This document shows positions 45,890 through 58,200 of a stretch of 64,000 bases of DNA, piece by piece (the stretch's first letter is position 1; each line of letters starts with the position of its first letter). A program made the position numbers and the translations under genes. The notes below the pieces were generated by a model. That model ran no database searches. It saw nothing but the letters and a program-made list of their open reading frames with translations, and had not been told where the DNA came from. Source of the DNA: Apium graveolens (Eukaryota > Streptophyta > Magnoliopsida > Apiales > Apiaceae); NCBI RefSeq assembly GCF_009905375.1, contig NC_133653.1, positions 91,065,671 through 91,129,670 of the forward strand. Reading direction: 5' to 3'.

Positions 45890-48056
45890 CTAAAGATTGG
45901 ATTTCTTCCAATTGAGCTTTCTGAGAAACTTGGTTAGCCAGGACCTCATCAATTTGGGCCTGTTGCTTCTCTTGAATCTTCTCGATGGCTTCAATTTTCT
46001 CAAGAGTAGGTCTGATATATTTGTTCTTGTCAAGCTTGATCTTTAGATCTAGCTTATCAGCATGTTCCTTTAGTGTATCAACCTTTTCATGAGGTGAAGA
46101 ATGTAGACCTTGAAGATGTTTGGTAGATAGAGCAGTGATCTTGAGTTGTGTCTTTAAATCAGCATTTATGAGCAACTCATCAGCTTTAGCAATATGCTTT
46201 GTCAAAATGTTAGAACTTGGAATGAAATCAGTGTCATTCCACTTCTTGGTCCACTCCACACCTCTGTGAGTATCCTCCCAAGGAATAGGTGCTTCCTGTT
46301 CAACAAATTTCTTCACCTATTCTTCTTTTCCTAGAATGGGAACTGGAGTCTCAACAGAAACATTGTCTTCAGAACTTGAGGAAGACTCATTATGTTCTGA
46401 CAGCACAACAATGTGTGAAGCAACTGGAGATTCAGGAAAAGCTTCATTCAAATTCTGAAAATCAGAATTTATCTCCAGAGCCGGTGTGGTTGATGTAGAT
46501 GGTATCTCAACATTTAAAATTGAAAAATGAGTTAGAGATTGCCGAGCTTCTATAGATGGAGCTTCCAGATAAAGAACATTTGGTATATTCAAATTACGAA
46601 TATCTATTTCAGAAGTTGTAGTTTGTTTTTCAACATCATCTGTAGCTTTAATAGGAGAGACATGAGGTGTTGACACAGTATCCTGAGCTTGAGTAGGGAA
46701 TGACAGAGCTTCAATTACCACAGGTTCTGATGAGATCAGAGATTCCTGATCCCCTTCCTCAGCTTCAGTTGAATCCTCAGATATAGGCTTGGCCTTGTAC
46801 CTTTCTGCCCTTATTTTCTTTAGTCTCCTTGCCAGTGAAGGAGTTGCTTTAGTAGCTTCAGAACTTATAGATTTCCTCTTCAAAGTATCAGAACTTTGAG
46901 CTGTAGTTTCTTTCTAAGAAGTAACATTCTCAGCTCCAACTATCACAGGTTCTGATGCATAAACCCGTGCTTCAACTATTTCCTCATCACTATCAAATTC
47001 ATCTCTGAGAATCATCTTCCTTCTCTTTTATGGAGGTTGAGGAACAGACTTTGTCCTCTTTGGCCTGGAAGATGAAGATCTGATGGTATGTGCTGATGAT
47101 TCAGGTTGAGATGATTGAGTTGATGGTTTGAAAGATGTCCTGATGGTAGATTTTGGTTGTGATTGAGAAGTTTGAGGTGTATGGGTAGTGGTGGTAGGTG
47201 CTGATGGTTAAGGTTCAGATGGTTGGACATCAGGATATAGTGCAGTGTATGTAACTGGATCACAGGTTATTAAGGCTTGTTTGATAGATAAAGGAATTTG
47301 GAGGGGTCTTAACACAGCCTTCTTATTATCAGTAAATATTAAGTCATTAAAAGCTCTTTTAGCTAGTCTAAATGGTGAAAGTGATTCACTAGCTAATTGG
47401 GGCTTATCAGAACAACAAGCACTATAGATAAGCTGACATAATCTAGCAAAATATACAGTATTCCTATCTTCTGTCATCCTATCCCCAATAAAGCCTAAAA
47501 CAGCACTTGCATAATCAAAATCAGTTTGATTAATGAGAGCATACCCGATTTTTTGACTGAGTATGGGGATTGCATCGAAATTAGAACATTTGTTGGCGAA
47601 GGTCTTTGTAATGCAGTCAAAGAAGAAACTTCACTCCCTCCTTATGTTGGATCTCTTCAATTGACCCAGCTTTGCTAATGTCTTTTCATACCCCAGACTG
47701 GCCATCATATTTTGAAGAACTGGTTCCTCAACGGTTAAATAAACGCTGTTCTCAGGCAGCTGCAGTGCTTGACGAACTGTAGCAAAAGTCACGACATGCT
47801 CATCCTCCTCTATTGTAAAGATAATACTTGGGGACCCTTGAGCACCACCATCATCATAGATTCCACTTTTCCAAAACTCCAGCACTTGGGTTCCAGAGAT
47901 TACTTCAGGTTGGCTCAAAGCATACCCAATATCAGAATTAGCAAGGAAATCCTGAATAAAGTAATGTTCCGATGGAGCTTCAGCCTTGCTAAGAATAGAC
48001 GAGTAGTTGTTAGGAACAAACTTAGCTCCATTGAAAATCAAGTCTTTTGGTGCCAT
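45828..48056 (-). pseudogene. E4 extra ORF, N-terminal part
   Basis: A single minus-strand frame of 743 codons runs from ATG 48056 (MAPKDLIFNGAKFVPNNYSS) to TAA 45828. In-frame stops at about 47631, 47208, 47033, 46914 and 46317 are mostly one transition from Trp or Gln. A globular first third includes ALSQPEVISGTQVLEFWKSG, FFFDCITKTFANKCSNFDAI and RLCQLIYSACCSDKPQ. A Pro/Ser/Thr-rich linker follows, then a long predicted coiled coil (about 45860-46230: DELLINADLKTQLK, EAIEKIQEKQQAQIDE). It sits after RNase H, where SIRE elements carry an envelope-like ORF, but shows no signal peptide or clear transmembrane segment. Function unknown. Confidence 0.75.
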
Positions 48057-48220
48057 CTCTGTAAGAAATTAAGTGAGAAAATATGTTGCGCGAAAGGTGT
48101 TTGTGAGAATGCCTGTAAGAAAATGCTTCAGAGAATATTAGAGAGAGAGAATAAAAGAGATTAAGAATAGAAAAGTAAGTAAAAGATTAGAAAATCTTTT
48201 AACTCCCATATATATACTCT
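48057..48220 (-). promoter_or_regulatory. Candidate internal promoter and splice acceptor for the E4 extra ORF
   Basis: On the minus strand GTATATATATG at 48207-48217 is a TATA-like box about 160 bases before the ATG. The leader is rich in T and C (ctctctctctaatattctct), and TTTCTTACAG at about 48059-48068, two bases before the ATG, is a good splice acceptor. Either could give a separate mRNA for this ORF. Inference from sequence only. Confidence 0.35.
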
Positions 48221-49575
48221 CTCCACTCAACAGTTATATTTTTGAAGCATGGGATGCACTTTACACCTGGCAACGTGTGAACAGTCAGTAAACAGTTAAA
48301 GCAGGAGTTAATGGGCACGTAAAATAAGCAATAATTACCGTACCCATGCAGTTTTTCAGGACAAACACGTTTACCACTAACCCAGAATGATTATGAGTGT
48401 TTTTATCTTACCCAAATATATTCTGATTTAAATATGATTGTTTCAGTTTTTACCACAAATAAGTCAAGTAAAGAATAATGCCACGTAAGCATCAAGGATT
48501 CCATCAGGATTTAATATCAGAACTTAAACTTATATCAGATTTTAACAGTCATCAGAATATGGCTTATGTAATCAAAAAGTGAATATCTTTTTCTGTGATT
48601 CTTCCTGCAAATACTGACTTGTTTTTTTTCAGAGTTTAATCATCAGAACTTCCATCAGAACTTGTCCTCAGAATTTATGCAAATGACACTTAACTGTTTG
48701 TCAAAAATAACTTAATCACCACAGTAATTTTCATCATTCATATGGAGTGAAAGTGTGTGCATTTAGCAGAATACCATATAAAGATTAAAGTATGATAAGC
48801 TTCAGTACATCTTAGAAATAAGGCATAACTAAGAAAAGTGCTTAAAATCTGTCATCAATCATGAAGTCTACTATAGAAAAAATTTATGCAAGAGTCCACC
48901 TCAACTGTTTGTGCTCATTTTATGCATCTTTTGTAATTCCTTTTTACAGTGGCTTCTTAGTGTAAGTGAGCCACGACTACTTATCAGAATTTATGCTGTT
49001 GTCATAGTATTTCTCCAGTAATCAGAGAATGTGAAATGTCACCAAGAAAATTTATTTGCTTTTCTAATGCATATTACTTAATACCGGCAATGCACTTGGG
49101 TCTTCCCTTCCACATATTTACTCTAGATCTCAAAGGAGTACCTGAATTGTATTTCCTTTTCTTTTCTTTTCTTTTGATAAGTGAGGCTTATCAGCATTTA
49201 GTTCATTCTTAAGATTTACTGAAATCAGAATTTGACAGATAAGAAGCAAGAATCTAGTTTGTGACTTAGTAATAAGATACACAAAGTAAACTTGACTAAG
49301 CTCAAAATCAGAATTTGCTTGTGTTAATGAGTTTCCACATAAATAACTAATTCAAACATGGGATTTCTAGTATGTTAAAGACTACTAGGTCAGCATCTAG
49401 CACAGTTATCCTCATTGGATTGAATAGTCATAGAACATTCAAAACACTATCAGAGTTTAAAGATCCACATCAGATAACAATCAGTATTTAATGAATTTCA
49501 ATTAAAGAATAGATTTCATGAAGATAAGACAATCTGTAAACAGTGATCATAAAGTCTGATGCATAAGAACAAAAA
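48221..49575 (-). other. E4 spacer between RNase H and extra ORF
   Basis: Non-coding and AT-rich, with many copies of TCAGAACTT/TCAGAATTT-like words scattered through it. No gene seen. Confidence 0.6.
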
Positions 49576-51035
49576 CTAAGCAGATATAGAGAAAGAACCT
49601 GAAACTATTCCAAGTTCATTTACCAGTCTTGTAAAAGTAGCTTCACATAGTGGTTTTGTGAAGATATCTTCTAGTTGTTGATCCGTTGAAACAAAATGCA
49701 ATTCCAATGTACCTTCCATCACATGTTCCCTTATGAAATGGTACCTAATGCTGATGTGCTTTGTCATTGAGTGTTGAACTGGATTACCTTTCATAGCAAT
49801 AGCACTTTGATTATCACAGTAAATAGGGATTTTAGAAAATTCTAACCCATAATCCAGTAACTGATTCTTCATCCAAAGAATCTATGCACAACAGCTTCCT
49901 GTAGCAATATATTCTACTTCTGCAGTTGACATGGAAATTGACTTCTGTTTCTTCCTAAACCATGAAACCAATCTGCCTCCAAGAAATTGGCAGCATCCAC
50001 TAGTGCTTTTCCTGTCTATTTTGCATCCTGCAAAATCTGTATCTGAGTAACCTATTAGCTTAAAATCTGATTCTCTAGGATACCACAATCCCAGATCAGC
50101 TGTACCCTTAAGGTACTTGAAAATTCTCTTCACAACTATTAAATGAGGTTCTCTTGGATCAGCCTGAAATCTTGCACAAAGACAGGTAGCATACATGATA
50201 TCAAGTCTACTTGCAGTTAAATATAGTAATGAACCAATCATACCTCTGTAGTTAGTAATATCTACTGGTGAGCCAATATCTTGATCTAACTTGGTTGCAG
50301 TGGCCATGAGAGTGGATGCAGTTGAACAATCTTGCATTCCAAATTTCTTCAGTAAATTTCTGGTGTACTTGGATTGACAGATAAAAGTACCTTCTTCATT
50401 TTGCTTGACTTGAAGGCCCAAAAAATAACTAAGTTATCCCATTATACTCATCCGATATCTTGACTGCATTAGCTTTGCAAACCTCTTACAGAGTTTGGCA
50501 TTTGTAGAACCAAATATGATATCATCAACATATATATGTACCAAAAGTAAGTTCTTTCCATGGTTGAGATAGAACAGTGTTTTATCAATTGTACCTCTGT
50601 GAAATCCACTTTGCAGAAGGAATTGAGCTAAAGTCTCATACCATGCTCTAGGAGCTTGCTTAAGGCCATAAAGTGCTTTGTTAAGCCTGTAGACATGATT
50701 TGGAAATTTTGAATCTACAAAGCCTAGAGGTTGTTCAACATAGACCTCTTCTTCCAATTCTCCATTAAGAAAATCACTTTTCACATCCATTTGAAAGACT
50801 TTAAACTTTTTGTGAGGAATATAAGCCAAAAAGATCCTTACGGCTTCTAATCTAGCAACTGGTGCAAATGTTTCATCATAATCAATACCCCCCTGTTGAG
50901 AGTAGCCTTTAGCAACCAGCCTTACTTTATTCCTTGTAATTATGCCATCACTATCAGTTTTGTTTCTGAACACCCATTTTGTGCCAACAACTGATCTGTT
51001 CTTTGGTCTTGGCACTAGGGTCCAGACTTTATTTC
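49576..51035 (-). pseudogene. Reverse transcriptase and RNase H of E4
   Basis: One minus-strand frame from 51015 to 49576 has two stops (about 50434 and 49880). RT begins [18 protein letters not shown], then [54 protein letters not shown] and the catalytic YVDDIIFG (about 50520), all classic Copia motifs. RNase H shows YSDTDFAGCKIDRKSTSGCC (about 50035), SMSTAEVEYIATGSCCA (about 49900), YCDNQSAIAM (about 49815) and STDQQLEDIFTKPL (about 49670). Copia RT copies the element RNA in virus-like particles. A frameshift near 51030 separates it from integrase. Confidence 0.9.
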
Positions 51036-52560
51036 TTTCAAATTAACTCTTCCTGCATTGCTTGCACCCAATCAGCATCTTGGAGAGCTTCTTCCACTTT
51101 CTTTGGTTCAGTCTGATATAGAAAAGAGTGATAAAGACATTCATTTGATGTTGCAGTTCTAATTCTAACACCTGCTTCAGGATCTCCAATAATTAAGTCA
51201 GGTGTATGTGATTTGGTCCACTTCCTTGCAGATTGAAGTTGACTTCTAGAACTAGATCCTCCCCCATGATCCATGCTGTCTCTATTAGCATTTTCTGATG
51301 CTCCCCCTATAGTTATGCTCTCCGAGACTTTAGAATTTGACTTGGATCCTTCGGGATTTGAAGTATCAGAGCTTCCAGAATTATCAGAATTTGGCTCATC
51401 AAAGCTAGATGAATCATAATTTGAAGAGCTAGTGACAGGTTCTGATGCTTCTTGAGAGTCTTGGGATGTGGTAGGATTTCCAGCTAGCTCCCCCTGGACA
51501 GGTGCATTTTCTTTTGGAGTTGTTACCACAGATTCAATGACATCAGTACTTACAGGATCAGAGTTTAAGTCATCAAAATTCACATAATCAGAATTTAACT
51601 CTTCATTTTCAAATCTCAGCTGATCATGATCATTAAAATCTTCAAGTCCAGTAATCTTCTTATCATCAAAAGATACATTGATAGATTCTATGACAACCCT
51701 TGTTCTTAAATTGTAGACTCTGAAGGCTTTTATGGAAAGTGGATATCCAACAAAAATTCCTTCATCATCTTTTAGATCAAATTTTGACAGCTGTTCAGGA
51801 TGAGTCTTAAGAACAAAACACTTACATCCAAATACATGAAAGTATTTCAGATTTAGCTTCTTTTTCTTCACCATCTCATATGGTGTTTTTCCTTGCTTGT
51901 TTATGAGTGTTGCATTCTGTGTAAAACAACCAGTCTCCACAGCTTCAGTCTAAAAGTAGGTTGGCAGCTTTGCGTCATCAAACATAGTTCGTGCAGCTTC
52001 AATGAGAGTTCTGTTCTTTCTTTCTACAACTCCATTTTGCTATGGAGTTCCAGGTGCAGAAAATTCCTGTTTGATTCCATGCTCTTTGCAGAACTCTTCC
52101 ATGACTGAATTCTTGAACTCAGTGCCATTATCACTTCTTATAATTTTAACAGAATCTTTGACCAACTTATCCAGCTGTCTGACATGATCAGTTAGAGTAA
52201 ATGCAGTTTCATTCTTCTTGTGTAAGAAGTACACCCAAATGTACCTTGTGAACTCATCCACTATAACCATAACATATTTCTTCTTTACAATAGACATGAC
52301 ATTGACTGGACCAAATAGATCAACATGCAATAGGTGATAAGGCTCAAGAATTGATGACTCAGTTTTGCTCTTGAAAGAAGATTTTCTTTGTTTTGCCTTT
52401 TAACATGAATCATAAAGGCCATCAGGAGCAAATACTGATTTTGGCAGTCCTCTCACAAGATCTTTCTTTACAAGCTCATTTATGTTGTTGAAGTTTAAAT
52501 GAGAGAGTCTTTTGTGCCAATTCCAGCTTTCTTCAATTGATGCTCTACTCAACAGACAGA
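51036..52560 (-). pseudogene. Integrase of E4
   Basis: The minus-strand zinc module begins WHKRLSHLNFNNINELVKKD (about 52520-52460), with one Cys of the CC pair seen before a stop near 52400. The core has D in LLHVDLFGPV (about 52325), D in IIRSDNGTEF (about 52135) and E in QNGVVERKNRTL (about 52015). KTPYEMVKKKKLNLKYFHVF and the GKT-like downstream region follow, then a long Ser/Asn/Asp-rich tail (51700-51250) and RTATSNECLYHSFL. TAG codons at 52040 and about 51950 replace Gln and Trp. The order PR-IN-RT confirms Copia. Confidence 0.88.
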
Positions 52561-53267
52561 TTGCAGAACCATCAGAAATTGTTGAAAGAATTGCTTACAA
52601 CTTCACAGTGTTCTTCAAAGAAATCCACATGATAACCTCTGTGACAGATTTGACTCACACTGAGCATATTGTGTTTAAGTCCTGAGACAAGAGCTATTGA
52701 TTCAATGATGACATTTCCAAGATTAATACTGCCATATTCCAGAGTTTTTCCCATATTGCCATCTCCATAAGAAACTCCTGGGCCAATTTTCTCCATAAAG
52801 TCTGAGAGCAGGGCTTTATTTCCAGTCATATGTCCTGAACATCCACTATCCAGTACTAGGATATTTTTCCTGTTGCCCTACAATCACAAAGACCACTAAT
52901 GGTTAGTTTTAAGGACCCAGACTTGCTTGGATCCTTTGGCCTTTTTAAGTTTCTTAGCATTTGTAGCAGATTTAATATCAGAGTTTATGCTAACATGATG
53001 TTTATCAGAACTTATATCAGACTTTGCATCAGACGTTACACTAGAAGGAATTAAAGCAACTTTCTTCAAAGAAGGTTTTATTTGATAATAATCATAGTAT
53101 AAACTATGATATTCCTTACAAGTATAAATGGAATACCATAAACTTGCAAATTGAAAACAAGGATTTTGTGGTTTAAACCTAGCAGACTGACTCTTAACTC
53201 CTGACTTAGGAGGTAAAGTGTTTATATTCTTATTCTTCCTGCAAAAAGAAGCAAGATGGTTAGAGTT
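52561..53267 (-). pseudogene. Aspartic protease of E4
   Basis: On the minus strand LVLDSGCSGHMTGNKALLSD (52860-52800) has the catalytic DSG of Copia proteases. GLKHNMLSVSQICHRGYHVD (about 52690-52620) is the second conserved block. Stops at about 52870-52900 and 52572 break it. The stretch upstream to 53267 links to gag. Confidence 0.85.
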
Positions 53268-55191
53268 TCAAGAGTTATAACATTTCTTTCTAGGAGCATT
53301 AGGAACAGGCATATAATTATTGTTTTTATTCACACCTTCCTTTCCATTCCTATTTTTCCTAGCTGCCTTAACCTTGTTGACATTATTTATTTCTTTTAGC
53401 TTAAACTTAAGCTGCTTCTTTGTCATTAAGCCTATATTGACTTCAGCTGGTTTATCCTGTTCTAATTTGTCAGAAGTTGACTTCTCCTTAACTTCTGTCA
53501 CAGACTCTTTCATCTTTTCAGAATCAGACTTTACAGTTTTAGCTACAAACTTAACAGGATTTACATTTGGCTTATCAGTTTATTTAACAACAATTGGCTC
53601 AATTTGTTCAGTTCCTTTTTCACTTTTATCATCTCCATAACCTAAGCCCTCTTTCCAGTTTCCACTACTTAATAAATTCTGAGTTGTTCTGCCAGAGTTA
53701 GTCCAAGTCCTGATAATCTCTTTTTCTTTTTCTAACTCAGTTTTTAGAGATTTATTCAATTTTAGCAATTCATCTCTAACATAAAAAGCATCATCTCTTT
53801 CTTTCGGATTTTGATGGAACATAACTAACCCCTTTTCTAAATAATCATTCCTTTTCTTAAAAGCAAGATTTTCAGAAGTTAATCTTTCACATGTTAAAGT
53901 TTGATCTCTGTAGCTAATAAAAATGGTTTTAAGATATAATCTCAACTCAGTAATATCATTAATATGAAAGGCATAAGTTGTTTGAGGTACCTTTAATTTA
54001 GCAGTTTCAGGGCTGCCATCAGCATTTGCCATTAAAACATAATTCACCTCATCTTCAGAATCTGAAGAGTCTGTCCAACTTTTCTTCTTTGTGACAAGTG
54101 CATTGCCTTTGTCACTCTTTCTTTTCTTGCATTCAGGAGATATGTGGCCTCTTTCACCACAATTGTAGTATTTGACATTTGAGTTGTCTCCTCTATCAGA
54201 CTTTACACTTTTTCCTTCATACTTTCGGAACACTTTCTTATCAGTACTTCCACCTTTCTTGAAAAACTTCTTTCCCCTTCTGAATTTCCAGTAGGCTATC
54301 TTTGTGATACCCTTCACCATAAGAGCACACAATTTCATCATCTCTTCATCAGCATCTATTTCAGGTAAACTTTCAGTTTATGAATCATCATCATCAGAAC
54401 TTGATGATTCTGAATCAGACTTTGTGATGAGAGCTTTTCATTTGCCTTTCTTTGAGACAGCCACTTTGGGGGATTCCTCCTCAGCCTTAAGAGCAATTGT
54501 CCTTGACTTTTTCCCATAGCTCTTGCTTCTTTGATCCATCTCAAGTTCATAACTCTTGAAGCATACCATAAATTTCATCATGAGTAGTTTCATCAAGAGC
54601 ATAGTTGTCTCTTACAGTAGTAGACTTCAAATCCCAACTTTCAGGAAGAGCTAAAAGGAATTTTAAATTTGAATCTTCAAGATCATATTCCTTGTCCACC
54701 AGTGACAGATCATTTAAGAGTTTGAAAAACCTGTCATATAAGTCAGTTAATGACTCATCATCTTGATTGCATTAGTTCCCTGGCATCTTGTCTCCAAAGC
54801 ATCTCATATCTCCTTTGCAGTCTTGCAATGAATTACCCTGTTTGACATGACATTATCTGGCACTATGCAACAAATGCCTTACCTTTGCATCCTTGGAAAT
54901 GGATGAGATATCTTCAGCTATATACTCACTTTTCTCCTTTGGTATGGTCTTTGCTGGCTGATCTGCAACTATAACAGAGAGCTTGGTTGGCTTATGCGGT
55001 CCTTCATTAATTCTGTCAAGGTATTCTGGATCAGTAGCTTCCAGAAACATTGCCATCTTCACTTTCCATATGGGATACTCAGAAGGTCTCAGTATGGGAA
55101 CCCTAATAATCTCATATCGACTGTGGATTTGAGTATTTTTAGTTTCTTCAATTTTGGTGGGCTTGGTTGGATTTTCTGCTTCTTCAGACAT
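53268..55191 (-). pseudogene. gag of E4
   Basis: ATG 55191 opens MSEEAENPTKPTKIEETKNT and leads into PSEYPIWKVKMAMFLEATDP, typical of Copia gag. The UBN2-like region LLNDLSLVDKEYDLEDSNLK is at about 54735-54670 after a frameshift near 54853. The zinc knuckle reads YYNCGERGHISPEC (about 54175-54130); its first Cys has become Tyr by a G-to-A change, so RNA binding would be lost. A coiled-coil region (EKEKEIIRTW, about 53720) and a Lys-rich tail follow. At least four stops or frameshifts. Confidence 0.85.
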
Positions 55192-55230
55192 GATTGTTTA
55201 GATCTTTACTATATGTGTGTTAACATATAG

Positions 55231-55242
55231 GCTTTGATACCA
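55231..55242 (-). other. E4 primer binding site
   Basis: On the minus strand TGGTATCAAAGC, two bases after the 5' LTR; tRNA-Met type with one G-to-A change. Confidence 0.85.
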
Positions 55243-55244
55243 AT

Positions 55245-58200
55245 TGTTAGGTCACACAACACTGTAGAAGGGGGTTGAATACAGTGTAGAATACAATCAA
55301 ATCAATTTCGAACACAAGCAACAGTAAACAGATATATTCGATATAATAAACTCTGTTATAATGGAACTGTTCTCTCTCAGGGATGAACAAATATCACGAG
55401 AGCTGCTAGGTTACAATGTATGATCTTCTCAATAATGATAACACATATAGTGTAAACCTATGTCTTTGTTTATATAGTACACAATTACAATATAACTTCT
55501 AATTGATATGAAATATAATTTTGTCTCCTAAAATATATCAATCATATATCTTATACAAGTCTTCTTATTTTCTAACTCTTTCCATTCATATCTTCTTTTG
55601 TATTAGTATAACACCCTCCAAATCCGGGGTATAGATTTGGGGCATTATTAATAATAACTACAAACTAAACCTGCACAAGCGAAATATAAATATGATAATT
55701 ACCCCGAACTACTGCTACTCAGGATCTTTTAAGGTTAAGAGTTGAAAATAAGAACCACACACTAACTTTATTACAAACCCAAATAAAAACAATCTGTCTC
55801 AAGAACTCTGCTTGTTACAAAACTTTATTCTATCTACATTCTCACCACACAACTTTTATTCAAACCACACAAAACTTTTATTCAACCCAACATTACTACT
55901 TATCCTGTTACACCTGATCTGGTAACTCAAAGCTCTCTTCAGGAATAGGAAGGAATACTCTTGGTATAAGAGGCTCCCGCTGCTTGACTCGCTTCTTGAC
56001 TACGCGGGTCCTGATGGGTTTCATTCTCTACCTTAACTGTAAAACAATAGGAATAACAATAAAAAGGGATGAGCCAAAAATTGCTCAACAAGCCTGCAAT
56101 AATATATATATAGTATAAAGAAAGAGAAATAAGTGAACCAATAAGCTGCTGGTTTGAACAACTATCTGTATCTGTATAGGATAATAATTTGCCAACACTG
56201 GCGAGTACCAAATGAACAAGACTGGAAACAAGAACCAACATATGCACTATAACCCGCTGATCAGTCAGGATACAGTGCGGATCTATACCCAACTGCATAG
56301 ACCCAACCAACATAAGGAGTACTCAGGAAACTATGGCATTTAATTAAAGGTCTGGGTAAAACCCAGTCCGCATCGTAACTATCCAGTCCAAAGCTTAGCA
56401 TCCGGAATAATCGGAATGTTTTGATGTATCCCAATAACAGGATATATCAAAGTATATGTAACAAGGGTAAAAATATAGGAATACGAATAAAGGATTCAAT
56501 AAATTGGGAGGAATCAAGAATCAAAGTGAAATAGAAACAAGATTCAATAATTGTGTAACAGTGTATACGAACAAAAATTATCAAAGATAACTGATATGGG
56601 AAAATGAGATATAATTCACTATTCTGAATTTAGAATAGGGGAAAACTTGCCTTGCGCGTACTTAACCTGGTTCAACTCACCACCGTCAGTTTCTAGCTTG
56701 CTCTGCCTTGCTGACACTGAACCAATCATAGAAAGATAGTCGTTTAGATAACTTACTATATACGTGTATCTCGAATTGATACTACGCAACCCTATTAATC
56801 TACCCATGCGTTTGTATCTGACTCGCATATATACATATATAATTATATAGCACGTAAGGTTCACATAACCACGTAAAGCACATAGCACATAAAGCACATA
56901 ATTAATTTTTAGACTTATAATTATTTTTAGAATCGATATTAGACTCATATTTATAATAACTAACCCTATCTGATTTTATTACAATTTTTCAGGATTTATT
57001 TGACTCGATTCTACCCCTAATGGGGCCTATGAACAATTAATTATCACAAGACCACTCTCTTCCGGAAGAAATTATAACTTACAATTATTTTTATTGGATT
57101 CGTTTCATTTTTCTGAGTCTAGGGGTCCTCGTTTCGCTCAAATCGGACTAACAATTTAATTATTATGAATTAAACAAGATTTAATTAATTAATATTTAAT
57201 TATAAATAATTAATTATAATTAAATAATTCTTAATTACATTTTTAAATAATTAACTAATAATTATTGTATTTTAAAATAATTAATCCCTAATTATTAGGA
57301 TTAATTACTATTTATTACAATTATTTACAAATTAATAATACTTACTCGATCAGATCGATTATTTATAAATAAACAATCGATACAACTAACTGATACGCTA
57401 TTTATCGAATAAATACTAATTACTCGAATTATGATCTAACTCAACGATTAACTACTCGTATAAATACGAGCTACTCGCAATTCTCGAATAACTATCGAAT
57501 CGCTATTATTACTATACCTATACGATTAATTAATCAATTAAATACTGTATTTAATTATTCGATACGAATAATTATTACGATATTCTTTGAATAAATTATC
57601 GCTCGAATATAAATACGAGTTACTTGTAATATAACTAATTATCGGATTATTAATCGTATTATTTAATTATTTTTAATCCTTATTTATTAATTAAATAATT
57701 AAATTCGAATTTCTAAATTAATAAAATAATTTAGAAGTTAAATATAATAATTTTCAGAATTTAGAACTGATTTTTATTTACTTTTTAGAATTTTCATAAC
57801 TAAATTCTGATTTATCAAAATAAAATAAATAAGTTAATTAATTAAAACACAGAAACACATTTCAGGTACACAATTAGGGGAACTATGGATCGAAACCGGG
57901 TCGAAAATTTACAGAAAACGGGTCTTCAAGCAACTGAGCGGGTCGGGTCTACAGGTGGCCGGAAACTGGAGGGGATGACCAGAATCGGCCGCCGTCCGAT
58001 TCCACCGGCCAAAAACCCGAAGCTTTCTGGCGACATCACCGGAAAACGACACCTCCTCCAAAACATAATCAACCTCAACGATTAATACGTAAAATCGAAG
58101 CTTCTGAGTTCTACAGTCAATCTCAATACTCAACAACAATCAAAACATCTTCAAAATCACAGAAAAATGAATTCAAAATTGCTAAAAACTCAAGAACTCG

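Noticed and set aside
57885..58085. ORF of 66 codons in the solo LTR E7
   Set aside because: No domain, and it lies in a transposable LTR with no second copy to compare; chance reading in a locally GC-rich patch is more likely.
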